Below the pieces are notes generated by a model. It did not search any database. It saw only the letters and a list, made by a program, of their open reading frames with translations, and was not told where the DNA came from. A stretch of DNA of 46,069 nucleotides from CAZVRZ01 sp964629965 (GTDB lineage: Bacteria > Chloroflexota > Anaerolineae > Anaerolineales > UBA4823), in contig CAZVRZ010000023.1 in assembly GCA_964629965.1 (NCBI GenBank), positions 1 through 46,069 of the forward strand. The letters are read 5' to 3'. Of the stretch, positions 18,497 to 28,178 are shown in pieces (the stretch's first letter is position 1; each line of letters starts with the position of its first letter). The position numbers were made by a program, and so were the translations under genes.

Positions 18497-21400
18497 TTAC
18501 CTCTCCAGTACAGAGCACGGATTGGATACAGAACACGGCCTGGCTGACCGATGGTGGGGAACGCATAGTGACCTATACGTATTACTGAAGTTAGAAGAAG
18601 CCGAATATTCACCGGCATTCCCGGCATTATCTACCGCGCGCACATACCAACGGTAATAATTACATTCTTGTAAAGTGACCGTGGCGGAGGTTTCGCCAGT
18701 AGATCCTGAAGCAACTAAGCCACCGGTTTCGCGTAACTCCAATACCCATTCGTAATATGCAATACCGCTGGCATCCTCCACTACCGACCATTCTAACAGA
18801 TAGCTACCGGGTGTCTCGCACGAGTATAAAGCACCATCTTTAGGAGAGAACGGACTCGGCGCCGGCGGCGGGGTTGTATCAGACCTCAACGTAGGTGTAG
18901 GTGTGAAAGTGGGCGGGGGCACATCAGTAGGAGAGGGGGTGAACGTGGGAGGAGCAATAATTCTGGTCGTACAGGTTACATCGCCTTCTACCGTAGCATT
19001 GGCAGCGGAGATCCAACAATGCCCGACTTCTTGACCAGGGATCTTGATCCGGTACCAGAGTGTGTTGTTGTCACTATACCCATCGACCACTAACTGTTCT
19101 CCTAAGGCATAAGAAGTATAAATATCGTATCCGGTATCCGGGCCACTGCGGCAATTTGAATTTTTGGTAAGGGTGAGCGTGACCGCACAAACAGGAACCG
19201 GTGTTTCTGTTGGCGTTGGTGAAGCCGTGAAAGTTAGTGTGGGGGTTAATGTTGGCGTCCGGGTCGGTGTAGAAGTAGGTGTCGGCGTAGGTGTTGAGCT
19301 CGGCGTAATGGTAATCTCAACCGTCGGCGTATTCGTGGGCGTTACCGGATTGGCCGGGTTTGACTCAATCTTATTCGGGTTTTTCGATGGATCAATCGAG
19401 AAGGAGCGATAAGCAGGCGGGTTCTCCACGTTTCCCTGGTAGTCGATCGAATAAGCCAGGATCAGAAACGTGCCAGGCAATCCACCGAAGAAATCTTCAT
19501 CGACCACCACCGGTTGGGGAATTCCGCTCGGCCGGACAAGAAAAGGCCCGCTATAGGGTGTCCAGGTAGAGCCGTTATCCAGGCTGTAAAAGGTTGACTG
19601 CACACCCTTGGCTGCTTCGTTATTATCCACACCCTTCAAAGTAACAGCCACTTCATCATACCAGGCACCATCTCCCGCAGCGGCGCCGGCAATTTCTATT
19701 TGTGTGGTAGGGGGAATAAAATCTGAAGTTGGCTTACCCATCAGAGAGCATTTTCCGGGCCGGCTTGTTACGGCCGCGGCTACCCGATTATCCAGGTCCA
19801 CCCGCGTCTCCAAGGGCTTCCACTCCAGGCTGCCCGATTCCTTCCAATAAATCTTCAAAGTCTTCGGATCGATATTTTTCAAATCTTCATCTTTGAAAGG
19901 CAAAGTGATGGTGATGGGGTGGACGAACTCAATAACCGGCTTCCCTTGAGCATCCATCACCGAAAGCACGCAGCCGTTCCCTGTGCCGGCAGCCTGGTTG
20001 GTTGGGTCGGGGTCAGGCGCCCAGGAATAATAGATCTTACCACCCGGAGGCAGGCTGCCCTGCCGAACACACGCGGAGGTGGGGAATTCGCCGCCTTTGC
20101 CTCCCGCGGGCGCATCCACCTGCCCGCCGCCATCTTCGGGTATTAATGCGACCGTTCCCAGCGGATGGATCCACAAGTAGTTGCTGACCATACCCCCCTT
20201 CTCTTCCCAGAGGTCAGTAGGAAAATCCGCACTGGGAATATAACCATAAGGATCAACTGCCTCGCTAAGAAGAAATTCACCATCGCCGTCGCTATCAAAA
20301 CGCACTTCAAAATGCAAATGGTGCCCCGTACTGTAACCAGTGTTACCCATGGTACCAACACGCGTTCCGGCAGTGATTGGCTGGCCTTGTGTTCCAGTCA
20401 TGGCATCAAAGAATTCATCTGGATGCAGGTGCCAATAGATCGTTAGAAAGGTACCTACACCTTCAATGTGGTGCTTGATCTTGACATACAATGCGCCCGA
20501 GGCGCCATGTAGACCAACCTGATAAATTGTTCCATCGGCTGCGGCGAATAACGGTGTGGTAGGTTCCATATACTCGAAGGTTGAGTAGTCATACCCCGGA
20601 TGACCAGAATACCAAAAGTAAGGGTCTAAAGTACCCTCGAACATCAAGACATTGTTACCAATGGGCGACTCGCCAGGCTCATTGCCGCCCAACCCTCCGG
20701 ATTCTTTCGGAGCAGGATAGAGAGGATAATAATGATCGAAATAACTATTCGTGCGCCCGCCGTAAATTTTTTTGAGGACAGCCCGCTTGAACTGCTCATC
20801 TGTACCGCCGAATTTCGAGTTTCCACCATCATAAGGGAAAGGGAGCTCCAGGAATGCCAGGGACGAAACAGGCGACTGTTCGACTTCGCCTGCCGCGGGC
20901 ACGTTATTCAGGGTATCTGATGGGGTCCCTGTACCACCCGCAGCAGATTGCACGGCACCAGGCTGGTAAAGATTGCCGCCCTTAGAATACAATATCATAG
21001 GGGACTGATCACATTTGAAACTAATCTGGCGCTCCCCTTTTTGCCTCAAATAAGTCACCCCGGCCCAGGCCAACAAACACACGACCAATCCCACAGCCAG
21101 AGTTCCCAGGCATCCCGCCACCAACACTTTCGGGGTTAAGATCCTGGTGAGCAAATGCGGGGAGGCAGAAACAGGCGGTGGAGAACTCGGCAAGGGAGGA
21201 CGATGCATCTCAGCATGGAGTGCATCCACACTAGAAGGCCCGGCAGGCGCCTGCGCCCCTGCAGCAGCGGGATTGATCGCCGAGACCTTCACATTTCCAA
21301 ATTGGAGGCCCTTATCAAGTGAATACAGGGCATCCGGTGTAATTTCTACCCGTACTCCAGGTTGTATTTTTTCTCCACCCACGAAAGTGCCATTCGCAGA

Positions 21401-21685
21401 ACCTAAATCTTCGACAAAGAGACGAAAAGATGAAGCATCTGCAGACGCCGAGTCGCCGCCCGCTGCCTGGTCGCCTGATCCCACGGCTTCAAAGTATAAA
21501 CGCGCATGCTGGCGGGAGATACGGGGGTGATCAATGACCAGATCATTTTCAGGTAGACGTCCTACTGTGAACACCGGTTTGTCGAGGACAAACACTTTCT
21601 CCAATGCCCCAGGATGGAATTCGCTGCCCGGGATGGAGATACGTAGAGTAAGCCGAGAGCGAGGTGAAAGGATTGTAGATTCCAT
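18497..21685 (-). CDS. FHA-anchored membrane protein with extracellular M23 peptidase and SH3b domains
   Basis: The 1062-aa product starts with an FHA domain (GRLPENDLV 42-50, SRQH 57-60, SANGTF 96-101, with a Ser/Ala-rich insert at 70-86). A membrane helix spans about 186-212. A LytM/M23 metallopeptidase domain follows with its zinc and catalytic pattern complete (H362 and D366 in HPGYD, H419 in YWHL, H456 and H458 in HLHF). A long Thr/Pro linker, an SH3b-like domain and a fibronectin-like C-terminal domain come after. The FHA should face the cytosol and the peptidase the cell wall. It lies eight bases downstream of the FHA-tail protein I gene and just before the kinase gene, so all three are probably co-transcribed. 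A role in cell-wall opening or anchoring of the injection particle is inferred. Confidence 0.87.
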   Translation of the reverse strand: MESTILSPRSRLTLRISIPGSEFHPGALEKVFVLDKPVFTVGRLPENDLVIDHPRISRQHARLYFEAVGSGDQAAGGDSASADASSFRLFVEDLGSANGTFVGGEKIQPGVRVEITPDALYSLDKGLQFGNVKVSAINPAAAGAQAPAGPSSVDALHAEMHRPPLPSSPPPVSASPHLLTRILTPKVLVAGCLGTLAVGLVVCLLAWAGVTYLRQKGERQISFKCDQSPMILYSKGGNLYQPGAVQSAAGGTGTPSDTLNNVPAAGEVEQSPVSSLAFLELPFPYDGGNSKFGGTDEQFKRAVLKKIYGGRTNSYFDHYYPLYPAPKESGGLGGNEPGESPIGNNVLMFEGTLDPYFWYSGHPGYDYSTFEYMEPTTPLFAAADGTIYQVGLHGASGALYVKIKHHIEGVGTFLTIYWHLHPDEFFDAMTGTQGQPITAGTRVGTMGNTGYSTGHHLHFEVRFDSDGDGEFLLSEAVDPYGYIPSADFPTDLWEEKGGMVSNYLWIHPLGTVALIPEDGGGQVDAPAGGKGGEFPTSACVRQGSLPPGGKIYYSWAPDPDPTNQAAGTGNGCVLSVMDAQGKPVIEFVHPITITLPFKDEDLKNIDPKTLKIYWKESGSLEWKPLETRVDLDNRVAAAVTSRPGKCSLMGKPTSDFIPPTTQIEIAGAAAGDGAWYDEVAVTLKGVDNNEAAKGVQSTFYSLDNGSTWTPYSGPFLVRPSGIPQPVVVDEDFFGGLPGTFLILAYSIDYQGNVENPPAYRSFSIDPSKNPNKIESNPANPVTPTNTPTVEITITPSSTPTPTPTSTPTRTPTLTPTLTFTASPTPTETPVPVCAVTLTLTKNSNCRSGPDTGYDIYTSYALGEQLVVDGYSDNNTLWYRIKIPGQEVGHCWISAANATVEGDVTCTTRIIAPPTFTPSPTDVPPPTFTPTPTLRSDTTPPPAPSPFSPKDGALYSCETPGSYLLEWSVVEDASGIAYYEWVLELRETGGLVASGSTGETSATVTLQECNYYRWYVRAVDNAGNAGEYSASSNFSNTYRSLCVPHHRSARPCSVSNPCSVLER

Positions 21686-21693
21686 ATCGACTG

Positions 21694-22758
21694 CTATCCA
21701 ACGAATTCTAATTTATAAGAAGTGTACGCCGGTTTGCTCGTATCAATGAGCTGCTCGATCAGTTCACGATTGGCCTTATCGGAACGAATCGCCAGGCGAA
21801 CCGTGAATGTGAATGGATCGCGTTCATTGGTGAATTCCAAAATCTCTGGCTTGTGCCCGGTATAGATTTCAAGCACGCGCGATAAAGCAAAACGTGTTCC
21901 CCGGCGAGAATATATCTGGTGCGCCTCCTCGAGCAGGGTACGGCGCTGGGTATCGTTCCAGCTTGCATCAAAAACAATTTCATACCAATTGGCCAACCAG
22001 GGCAAGAAGGTGGACGGCGATGTGCTGGGATCGAGATAAAGATCAAAATTAGACACGTTCCATTCGATAGGGATCAAAATCGATTCAAATAAGGCTAAGA
22101 AACGAGACATAAAATCTGTATGATAGATGCCAGGAAGATAGTTAATCAGACGGACACTTGCTGGTCCAATCACGGCAGGAGTCAACTGTCCAGGCGGCAA
22201 ACGGGATTCGTCCGGCTCGAACAAGGATTCTTCTTTTGGGGCAGGAGGAGCGGGGGGCGGAGTCTGCGGCACGGGGGGCGCAGCGATCCTTTCTTCAGAG
22301 GAGGGTTTCTTTTTTGCCTCTGGTTTGGCGATAGAGCGGGGAGCAGGCGGCTTTGGTTCTGCTTTTTTGATTTTAACTTCGGGTGCAGGTTCTTCAACAC
22401 CTGCGCTGGGCAGAACGCTGCGTTCTACAACACTCTGACCAACAGATACAGACTGCGGCGACCCAATTACAGAACAAGTCAGTTCAAAAGGCCCGATGGC
22501 AATTTGGCTTTGATCAGCCAAAGGCATTGGCACATCCAGACTTAATTTATTGCCATTTACGATCGTACCATTGGCGCTGCCCAAATCAGCAATGGAACAT
22601 TCCGTGAGCGTGCAAACAATGCGAGCATGGCGCCGCGAAATAAGTGGATTGGCAAGTTGCAAGCCACTCCCGGCTTCACGCCCAATAATCGTTTCGCCTT
22701 CGGGAATGAGAAAATCCTGCGAGAAATCCGGTCCGGTTATATGCAGATGAAATTCCAT
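21694..22758 (-). CDS. FHA domain fused to phage tail protein I (eCIS baseplate)
   Basis: The 354-aa protein combines two parts not normally joined. Residues 1-98 are an FHA phosphothreonine-binding domain with all key motifs (GRE 26-28, SRRH 41-44, SANGT 61-65). A Lys/Pro-rich disordered linker (about 120-195) leads to a P2 gpI-type tail protein (203-354: INYLPGIYHTDFMSRFLALFESIL, then LPWLANWYEIVFDASWNDTQRRTLL and RRGTRFALSRVLEIYTG). Such proteins form the baseplate wedge. AGAGGT precedes the ATG. It follows the baseplate J gene and precedes the FHA-peptidase and kinase genes, which makes phospho-dependent recruitment of, or to, the baseplate likely. Both domain calls are firm; the regulatory link is inferred. 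Confidence 0.92.
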   Translation of the reverse strand: MEFHLHITGPDFSQDFLIPEGETIIGREAGSGLQLANPLISRRHARIVCTLTECSIADLGSANGTIVNGNKLSLDVPMPLADQSQIAIGPFELTCSVIGSPQSVSVGQSVVERSVLPSAGVEEPAPEVKIKKAEPKPPAPRSIAKPEAKKKPSSEERIAAPPVPQTPPPAPPAPKEESLFEPDESRLPPGQLTPAVIGPASVRLINYLPGIYHTDFMSRFLALFESILIPIEWNVSNFDLYLDPSTSPSTFLPWLANWYEIVFDASWNDTQRRTLLEEAHQIYSRRGTRFALSRVLEIYTGHKPEILEFTNERDPFTFTVRLAIRSDKANRELIEQLIDTSKPAYTSYKLEFVG

Positions 22759-22784
22759 ACGTTACCTCTTGTGGCGCAGATCTT

Positions 22785-24818
22785 TCACACAAACTCGACA
22801 CTGTGACGACCCGAGGCAACCACGCCATGGGCGACCACTTCCAAAACCTCGACCGGTTCGCCTTGCGGCTCTCCGCCGGGACGAGCGACATACATATCCA
22901 CACCGCGAATAAATTGAATACTTTTTATACCTTGCAGACTCTGGTAGATATCTGAGACAAACAGACCGCGACCAAAAGGCCAACCGGAGCCATCCTGACC
23001 TCCAACGAGGGGATTCAGGAAACGATATAGGCGTCTCAACACTTCTGCTTCCACTTCCGCGCGATCGACGCCAGGTGAGGCGCGCAAACTGACATGCGCC
23101 GAAACCCATTGATAGGCTGGCGGACGGATATCGAGGCGAGTGGTAAGCAATCGCCGCTCATCAAGGTAAGCGCCCAAGGCAGCCACATCATCATTACGCA
23201 ATTCCAGAGTATCAGGAAAAATATACCCTCCAGGATCTGGGAGGCGTGGGATAACGAGTACATAAACCTGCCCAGGGACAACCCGCCCGGCATCTGAGGG
23301 TTTGGGCTGCAAACATTTGACGCGGCCGATCAGAGCAGGCAATGCCTGGCAAGCCAGAAATTCAAAATCTGCTTCCGTCACAGCGCGCTCTCGTGAGCGC
23401 AACAGAGCCGGAGCACGCATCATGGCTGCTTCCAGGCTTTCGGCATCCAACCCCCCCCAAGCCGCCTTGCGATTCACAATCCGGGCGATATACGGAATAG
23501 CTGTTTTCAAGGTATTCAAAATACCTGATTGCACATTGCCTTCCTGCCCGCCGCCAAACCGATAGCAATCAAACAGCAAGTTGGCGCCCCGCGGCGGAAC
23601 GGCGCCATATAGCTTGATTGCGCCGTCTTGCTGCCGGACCGCCGGCCCTAAGCGAAGTTCACCAGTGACACTATCGAGTGTGTAATGCAGGTCAGAAGCA
23701 TGAGAATCTGAGAAATTGGGCGCTTCTGACCAATGCTGGGGGGATTTGCCTTCCACCTGAACCGTCAGCGTCTCTCCTGGCTGGCGAGACAAGATGGGAG
23801 TGCGGGAGACTTGAAAAACCTGTCCTGGAGAACCATCGCTCGTTCCCAGGAATTCACGGACAATTTTCTGAGCGTGCGTCGCCGGGATCGTTCCACCCCA
23901 AGAAGCTGCATTTACCTTGCGCAATCGAGGAGTCACGCGGTAGGGACGCATTCCCTGGCGTTGTTCGGCCTGGCTGATCTCTTTGACTCGCACCCGCACC
24001 CAGAAAAGCTCTTGCCCGGCTGTATTGTATTTGCCCATTGCAGGCAGGTGAACACGGATGGAGCCGGCACTGTTCATACCACGAGTAGTGTCGATATCGG
24101 AATCGCAAAGCTGCCAATGCGCTTCCACATCCCCGGTAGAAGCCTCCCAAACATAGGGGGGCAGGGTAGGATCAATGCCTGCGCCCCCCGCCGAATCGAA
24201 GTCCATCTCAAAACCAAGGATATGATGGCTGAGGTCATTTTCAAAACCAAAATACAAAGCATCGTTAGCGTTTGGCAGGGTCGAAAAGACCTCGAAGCCC
24301 TCGAAACCAGCTTGCAAGCGGCGCAAGTTTTGCTCGCGGAAAACGATCTTTCCATGCTCATCTGAAACCCGCGCACTGACGGCCTGAAGCTTTGGAGGAT
24401 GCACGTAGAAATCCACATCCGTAGTAAAAACGATCGAGGCCTGTGTTTCGGTTTGCGTACTGGCAACCTCTGTGTTGGCAGGGATGATCACCGGGTTGGG
24501 CTGAGGTGCAGTAAGCCAGAACGTGACAGGAACCCGCGCTGGCTCAGGCGGGCGCAATTTAATCCCCAACATTTGCATGAACTTTATGTAGTGTAAATCG
24601 GGAACCTGGTTGAGGCGATATAAGGTCAAATCCGTCATCCAGGCAAATAACTCGATTAAAGTTACGCCCGGATCACTGACATTATGATCCGTCCACTCTT
24701 TACAATAGTGAGGAATACGCTTTTTCGCCTCATCAACAATATCCTGGAAATGCCGATCATCTAGTTTCGGCGGGATCAGGCGATTCTGAGCCAGGCGATA
24801 CATATCATCAGGAACCAT
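22785..24818 (-). CDS. eCIS baseplate assembly protein J (Afp11-like)
   Basis: The 677-aa protein is a putative baseplate assembly protein of the gpJ type. The N-terminal block DDRHFQDIVDEAKKRIPHYCKEWTDHNVSDPGVTLIELFAWMTDLTLYRLNQVP is diagnostic (residues about 20-72). The middle is beta-rich and the C-terminus has the baseplate J pattern (PALLRSRERAVTEADFEFLA, then VSLRASPGVDRAEVEAEVLRRL). It should form the wedge that joins gp25 to the sheath start. GGAGG precedes the ATG. It lies between gp25 and the FHA-tail protein I, the usual order. A second J-like protein (Afp12-type) is absent. Confidence 0.93.
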   Translation of the reverse strand: MVPDDMYRLAQNRLIPPKLDDRHFQDIVDEAKKRIPHYCKEWTDHNVSDPGVTLIELFAWMTDLTLYRLNQVPDLHYIKFMQMLGIKLRPPEPARVPVTFWLTAPQPNPVIIPANTEVASTQTETQASIVFTTDVDFYVHPPKLQAVSARVSDEHGKIVFREQNLRRLQAGFEGFEVFSTLPNANDALYFGFENDLSHHILGFEMDFDSAGGAGIDPTLPPYVWEASTGDVEAHWQLCDSDIDTTRGMNSAGSIRVHLPAMGKYNTAGQELFWVRVRVKEISQAEQRQGMRPYRVTPRLRKVNAASWGGTIPATHAQKIVREFLGTSDGSPGQVFQVSRTPILSRQPGETLTVQVEGKSPQHWSEAPNFSDSHASDLHYTLDSVTGELRLGPAVRQQDGAIKLYGAVPPRGANLLFDCYRFGGGQEGNVQSGILNTLKTAIPYIARIVNRKAAWGGLDAESLEAAMMRAPALLRSRERAVTEADFEFLACQALPALIGRVKCLQPKPSDAGRVVPGQVYVLVIPRLPDPGGYIFPDTLELRNDDVAALGAYLDERRLLTTRLDIRPPAYQWVSAHVSLRASPGVDRAEVEAEVLRRLYRFLNPLVGGQDGSGWPFGRGLFVSDIYQSLQGIKSIQFIRGVDMYVARPGGEPQGEPVEVLEVVAHGVVASGRHSVEFV

Positions 24819-24871
24819 TGATTGCCTCCAATCTTTACATCAGCGGTATAGAACACTGCGGTGTCAGCATC

Positions 24872-25282
24872 TTACTCATGCTCTGGAATAAGGTAAAAAG
24901 GATAGACCAGGCTGCGCCGGTCGTGGGTTGCTTTAACCTCATATTGGATCGTAATGAGCAGGCAAGCATCCTGGTTAGGATCGGGTTTGACATCCACCTC
25001 CACCACGTTGACACGGGGCTCCCACATGCCCAACGCCTCCTCAACATAGCGGCGAGCCTGGGCTGCGGTATAGCTGTTGTTCGGTAAAAATACAAGTTCA
25101 TGCAAGCGGCAGCCGAATGTGGGGCGCATGACACGCTGCCCAGGAGAAGTGGAAAGAATGATATAGATCGCTTGAACCAATTCATTGCGCTCTAATGTCA
25201 AGGCAATGCCTCCCTGGATATCTACTCCCGGAGGAAAGGCCCAACCACTGCCGACGATTTCACGTTCACCACTGTTTGCCAT
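24872..25282 (-). CDS. gp25-like baseplate wedge protein (Afp9-like)
   Basis: This 136-aa protein belongs to the GPW/gp25 family of sheath initiators and baseplate wedges. Typical segments are GSGWAFPPGVDIQGGIALTLERNELVQAIYIILSTSPGQRVMRPTFGCRLHELVF and ARRYVEEALGMWEPRVNVVEVDV. The family contains a short EPR(V/I) motif, here WEPRVNV. It starts six bases after the PAAR stop, with GGAGG overlapping the end of that gene, which indicates tight coupling. Confidence 0.95.
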   Translation of the reverse strand: MANSGEREIVGSGWAFPPGVDIQGGIALTLERNELVQAIYIILSTSPGQRVMRPTFGCRLHELVFLPNNSYTAAQARRYVEEALGMWEPRVNVVEVDVKPDPNQDACLLITIQYEVKATHDRRSLVYPFYLIPEHE

Positions 25283-25288
25283 TTGGGG

Positions 25289-25693
25289 TTAGCCTCCAAT
25301 CATCACTGTACTTACAGCGACCACAACGGTGGCGCTCATATTGGGCGGCTCACCACAGGTTTGGGCCTGGTCGCCAGTGCGAGCGGCAGGCTTTTTATTG
25401 ATCATCACCGTGGTACTGCCCATAAGGATCGTGCCTTTATTCGTAGGAGGAACCGTGAATGAGGTTCCGGGCGGTGTGGGCAAGTGGGGCGGCTGGTTAG
25501 AAGCCATACTTCCAACCGTGGCTGCCGGCTTGCCATCGATCTTGACATCGGCACTCAAACTCGCATCCAGCATGCCATTAAAAACATGCGGCAAAGGAGT
25601 AGGAACCGGCGGACCCGGCGGCGCCGGCACGAGAACAATATGAGTATCCACTCCCTGGATCATGTCGCCTTGTTTAGCAGCAGGTTTTCCCAT
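25289..25693 (-). CDS. PAAR-like spike tip protein (Afp10-like)
   Basis: The 134-aa product carries the PAAR-repeat pattern: MGKPAAKQGDMIQG at the start, KIDGKPAATVGSMA in the middle and INKKPAARTGDQAQTCGEPPNM near the end. Such proteins form the sharp conical tip on the VgrG-like spike and may carry effectors. No C-terminal extension is present, so this copy is not itself a toxin carrier. It lies between the spike and gp25 genes, as usual in eCIS clusters, with AAAGGA before the ATG. Confidence 0.93.
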   Translation of the reverse strand: MGKPAAKQGDMIQGVDTHIVLVPAPPGPPVPTPLPHVFNGMLDASLSADVKIDGKPAATVGSMASNQPPHLPTPPGTSFTVPPTNKGTILMGSTTVMINKKPAARTGDQAQTCGEPPNMSATVVVAVSTVMIGG

Positions 25694-25703
25694 GACTTTT
25701 CCT

Positions 25704-27401
25704 TTAGTTCAGGTTGATTATGGCGCCTTTGATATTTACCTGTCCACTGGCTTGAATATCAAGGTTGCCACTAGCCTTTAATTCCATGTTGGCAGATGCA
25801 TTCACTTTCACATTGCCATCAGCTTTTAATTCAATATCACTGTTTGCTTGAATACTTACCTTGTTGTCTTCAACCGTGATATTTACGCCGCTGGTATTCA
25901 TCTCAACTTTACTATCCTTATCGCTTAGCGTAATACTGCGCCCACCTTTGGTCACCAGCTCGATCTTATTCTCGGCATCATCGTACACAGCTATTTTATG
26001 TCCAGAGCGAGAATGCCAGGTGCGCACCAGGGGTTTCTCATTATCCGCTGCGCCAGCGGCCTCTGGCGGAAGGTTATGCTTGCCATTCCATACACCCCCT
26101 AAAACGACCGGCTGGTTAAAATCACCGTGTAAAAATGCCACCAGCACCTCATCATTCACATCTGGCATGATAAAAAGGCCAGCTTCTGGCCCAGCCCCAA
26201 TTCCAATTACGCGCGCCCAATCGCTTTCGGCATCTTCGGTCATCCAGGGAAACTTCACCTTGACCCTCCCCCATTTTTTGGGATCCTCCGTATTGGTTAC
26301 GATGGCTGTCACCAGCCCCGGCCAACGATCCAACGGGGTGTGATGCTGGATCTGCTCGCTGAGCAAGCCCGTGCGAGAACCTCGCACATGAAAAACAGAG
26401 CGCAAACCTTCTGGTGAGAAGATATGCGCCACATCCGTTATCAAGTACTTACCACTAAAACGCGTGCCCAAGGCCTTGATTTCAACGATTTTTCCGGCGG
26501 TAATATCTGGAATACGATAAGCCACACCTTCTGCTTCCACGAAAGCGCCGCTCAATTCGTCCAGGCGCGCTTTGGCCAATGCATCTGCTTCTGCCTGGCT
26601 TTCAACCGGCTGATCTACAATGATCGCTTTTCCACTTCCAAAATCACCTGCTTTACTTGCGCCATTCTTTCCACCAATATCAGGGAACAAGCTGCCGCTA
26701 GAAGCGCGCCCCACGATCGGCTGTTGTTTTTCAGGATCCCAGCCACGTACGATCACTTCATCCACCTGCTCTGCCAGGCTCATCCGCGGTGTAAATGATA
26801 GCAGTTCCTGTCCCCAAGTAAGGGTTAATTCTGAGCCCGAGGTTGGTGGTTTGCGAAAATATAATTTCCCGGCCGTTACAAAACATTCATATCCAATGCG
26901 CCAGGCGCGTTGAAGCAATAATTCCATATCCGTTTGATTATGCTGGAACAGGTGATCGTAAACGGTGCTGGTTGCATCGACCTGGGCTGTCAAACCGGCA
27001 TTCGATGCAAGCTGGCTAGCCAGATCGCTGTCTTTAATATTCAGATAGGCCTTGGATTTGGTCTCTCGATACAAACGATGCGAACGATCAAAACCGCGCA
27101 CAACCAATTCTGCGATCATGCCTTCTCGAAATTCCGGCTCTAAAGCGGTAATCTCGCCTTTCATCAGAGATATTTGCTCCCCATTTTCCTTTTTTGACAT
27201 GATCTCAACTTCTTTGGCCAGCTCGAATGTGTCTCCATTCATCAAAGCCAGGTCGGCATCCTGGAATCTGGCCGTGAACATATGCGGCAGGTGGGTGTGC
27301 TGGTCGACGGTCAGGGAGGCCAGCTTATCCATCACCGGCTGTTGAAGCTGGGCGCCTGCTATTTTGATTATCATCTGGCTGGCAATTACTTGGTCACTCA
27401 T
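25704..27401 (-). CDS. VgrG-like spike protein (Afp8-like)
   Basis: The product (565 aa from the chosen ATG) is a gp27/gp5-type spike. The N-terminal half is a phage late control D/gp27 fold; the middle has an OB-fold phage baseplate V domain (GLVTAIVTNTEDPKKWGRVKVKFPWM, then DVNDEVLVAFLHGDFNQPVVLGGVWNG); the C-terminus is a beta-helical stalk with short repeats (DIELKADGNVKVNASANMELKASGNLDIQASG). The start at 27401 is set by AGGAGA six bases upstream; the frame is open 16 codons more without a ribosome site. It lies between the LysM and PAAR genes. No effector extension is seen after the stalk. Confidence 0.94.
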   Translation of the reverse strand: MSDQVIASQMIIKIAGAQLQQPVMDKLASLTVDQHTHLPHMFTARFQDADLALMNGDTFELAKEVEIMSKKENGEQISLMKGEITALEPEFREGMIAELVVRGFDRSHRLYRETKSKAYLNIKDSDLASQLASNAGLTAQVDATSTVYDHLFQHNQTDMELLLQRAWRIGYECFVTAGKLYFRKPPTSGSELTLTWGQELLSFTPRMSLAEQVDEVIVRGWDPEKQQPIVGRASSGSLFPDIGGKNGASKAGDFGSGKAIIVDQPVESQAEADALAKARLDELSGAFVEAEGVAYRIPDITAGKIVEIKALGTRFSGKYLITDVAHIFSPEGLRSVFHVRGSRTGLLSEQIQHHTPLDRWPGLVTAIVTNTEDPKKWGRVKVKFPWMTEDAESDWARVIGIGAGPEAGLFIMPDVNDEVLVAFLHGDFNQPVVLGGVWNGKHNLPPEAAGAADNEKPLVRTWHSRSGHKIAVYDDAENKIELVTKGGRSITLSDKDSKVEMNTSGVNITVEDNKVSIQANSDIELKADGNVKVNASANMELKASGNLDIQASGQVNIKGAIINLN

Positions 27402-27467
27402 GATCTCTCCTGAAAGCCTGGATGGGTCAACATTAATCTTTCCAATCACAGTGATCGAACGTATCCG

Positions 27468-28145
27468 TCAATCCATCGGGATAGTCAATTGCTGCCCGGT
27501 ACGCAGCGCGAGTGGATTAATAATGTGATTATGTTCGGCGATCTGGCGCCACTTGGTAGCATCACCATAAACAGAATAGGCTATTGTATCCAAGCGATCG
27601 CCTGCCACCACCATCCAAGTACGCCGGACTGGTCCACCGCCAGAGGTTGGATTCTGATTAGGATAATCGTTGACATCTTTGTGCTGAGTGAAGGTGACTT
27701 CAACCTTCGCGCGCACAGGCGTGCCATCCATCTTGAATAAAGTGAATTTCTGGGTCATCTGCGTAATAACCGCCACAAAACGAAACACTCCCCATTCAAA
27801 GGCAACTTCGGGCGGCGGGACTTTAGAATCTTCGCTACCCTCTTCCCGGGTGGATGATTCCATGAACTTCCACAATTTGTTGGTTATGCGGCTGACATCT
27901 TCGCCTTTTTCATAGGTATCAAAAGTCAGGTTGAGCTTGAGGACCTGGGGGCCAGAAGTTTTGAACTCAACTTGAGGAACATTTGAATTATTGCGGGATT
28001 TCTGCTCGTAGGTATTCGATTTCGAAACAGTATATTCAAACGGATTGAACATACAAGAAACCGAAACTCCACCGCCTTTTTCGTTGCTAGATTGGTCCAC
28101 TTCATATATTCGAGCTGCAACCAAATTTCCTTGTGTGTTTGGCAT
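27468..28145 (-). CDS. LysM-containing baseplate/tube adaptor (Afp7-like)
   Basis: The 225-aa protein opens with a CIS tube adaptor domain (ARIYEVDQ, then CMFNPFEYTVSKSNTYEQ) and ends with a LysM motif (TWMVVAGDRLDTIAYSVYGDATKWRQIAEHNHIINPLALRTGQQLTIPM, residues about 176-224). In characterised contractile particles this protein links the tube and spike, with the LysM domain inside the baseplate. AGAGGA precedes the ATG. It sits between the disordered protein gene and the spike gene, which is the usual place. Confidence 0.93.
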   Translation of the reverse strand: MPNTQGNLVAARIYEVDQSSNEKGGGVSVSCMFNPFEYTVSKSNTYEQKSRNNSNVPQVEFKTSGPQVLKLNLTFDTYEKGEDVSRITNKLWKFMESSTREEGSEDSKVPPPEVAFEWGVFRFVAVITQMTQKFTLFKMDGTPVRAKVEVTFTQHKDVNDYPNQNPTSGGGPVRRTWMVVAGDRLDTIAYSVYGDATKWRQIAEHNHIINPLALRTGQQLTIPMD

Positions 28146-28178
28146 AAATCCTCTGCGTTATCAATCACCTTGTAATTA

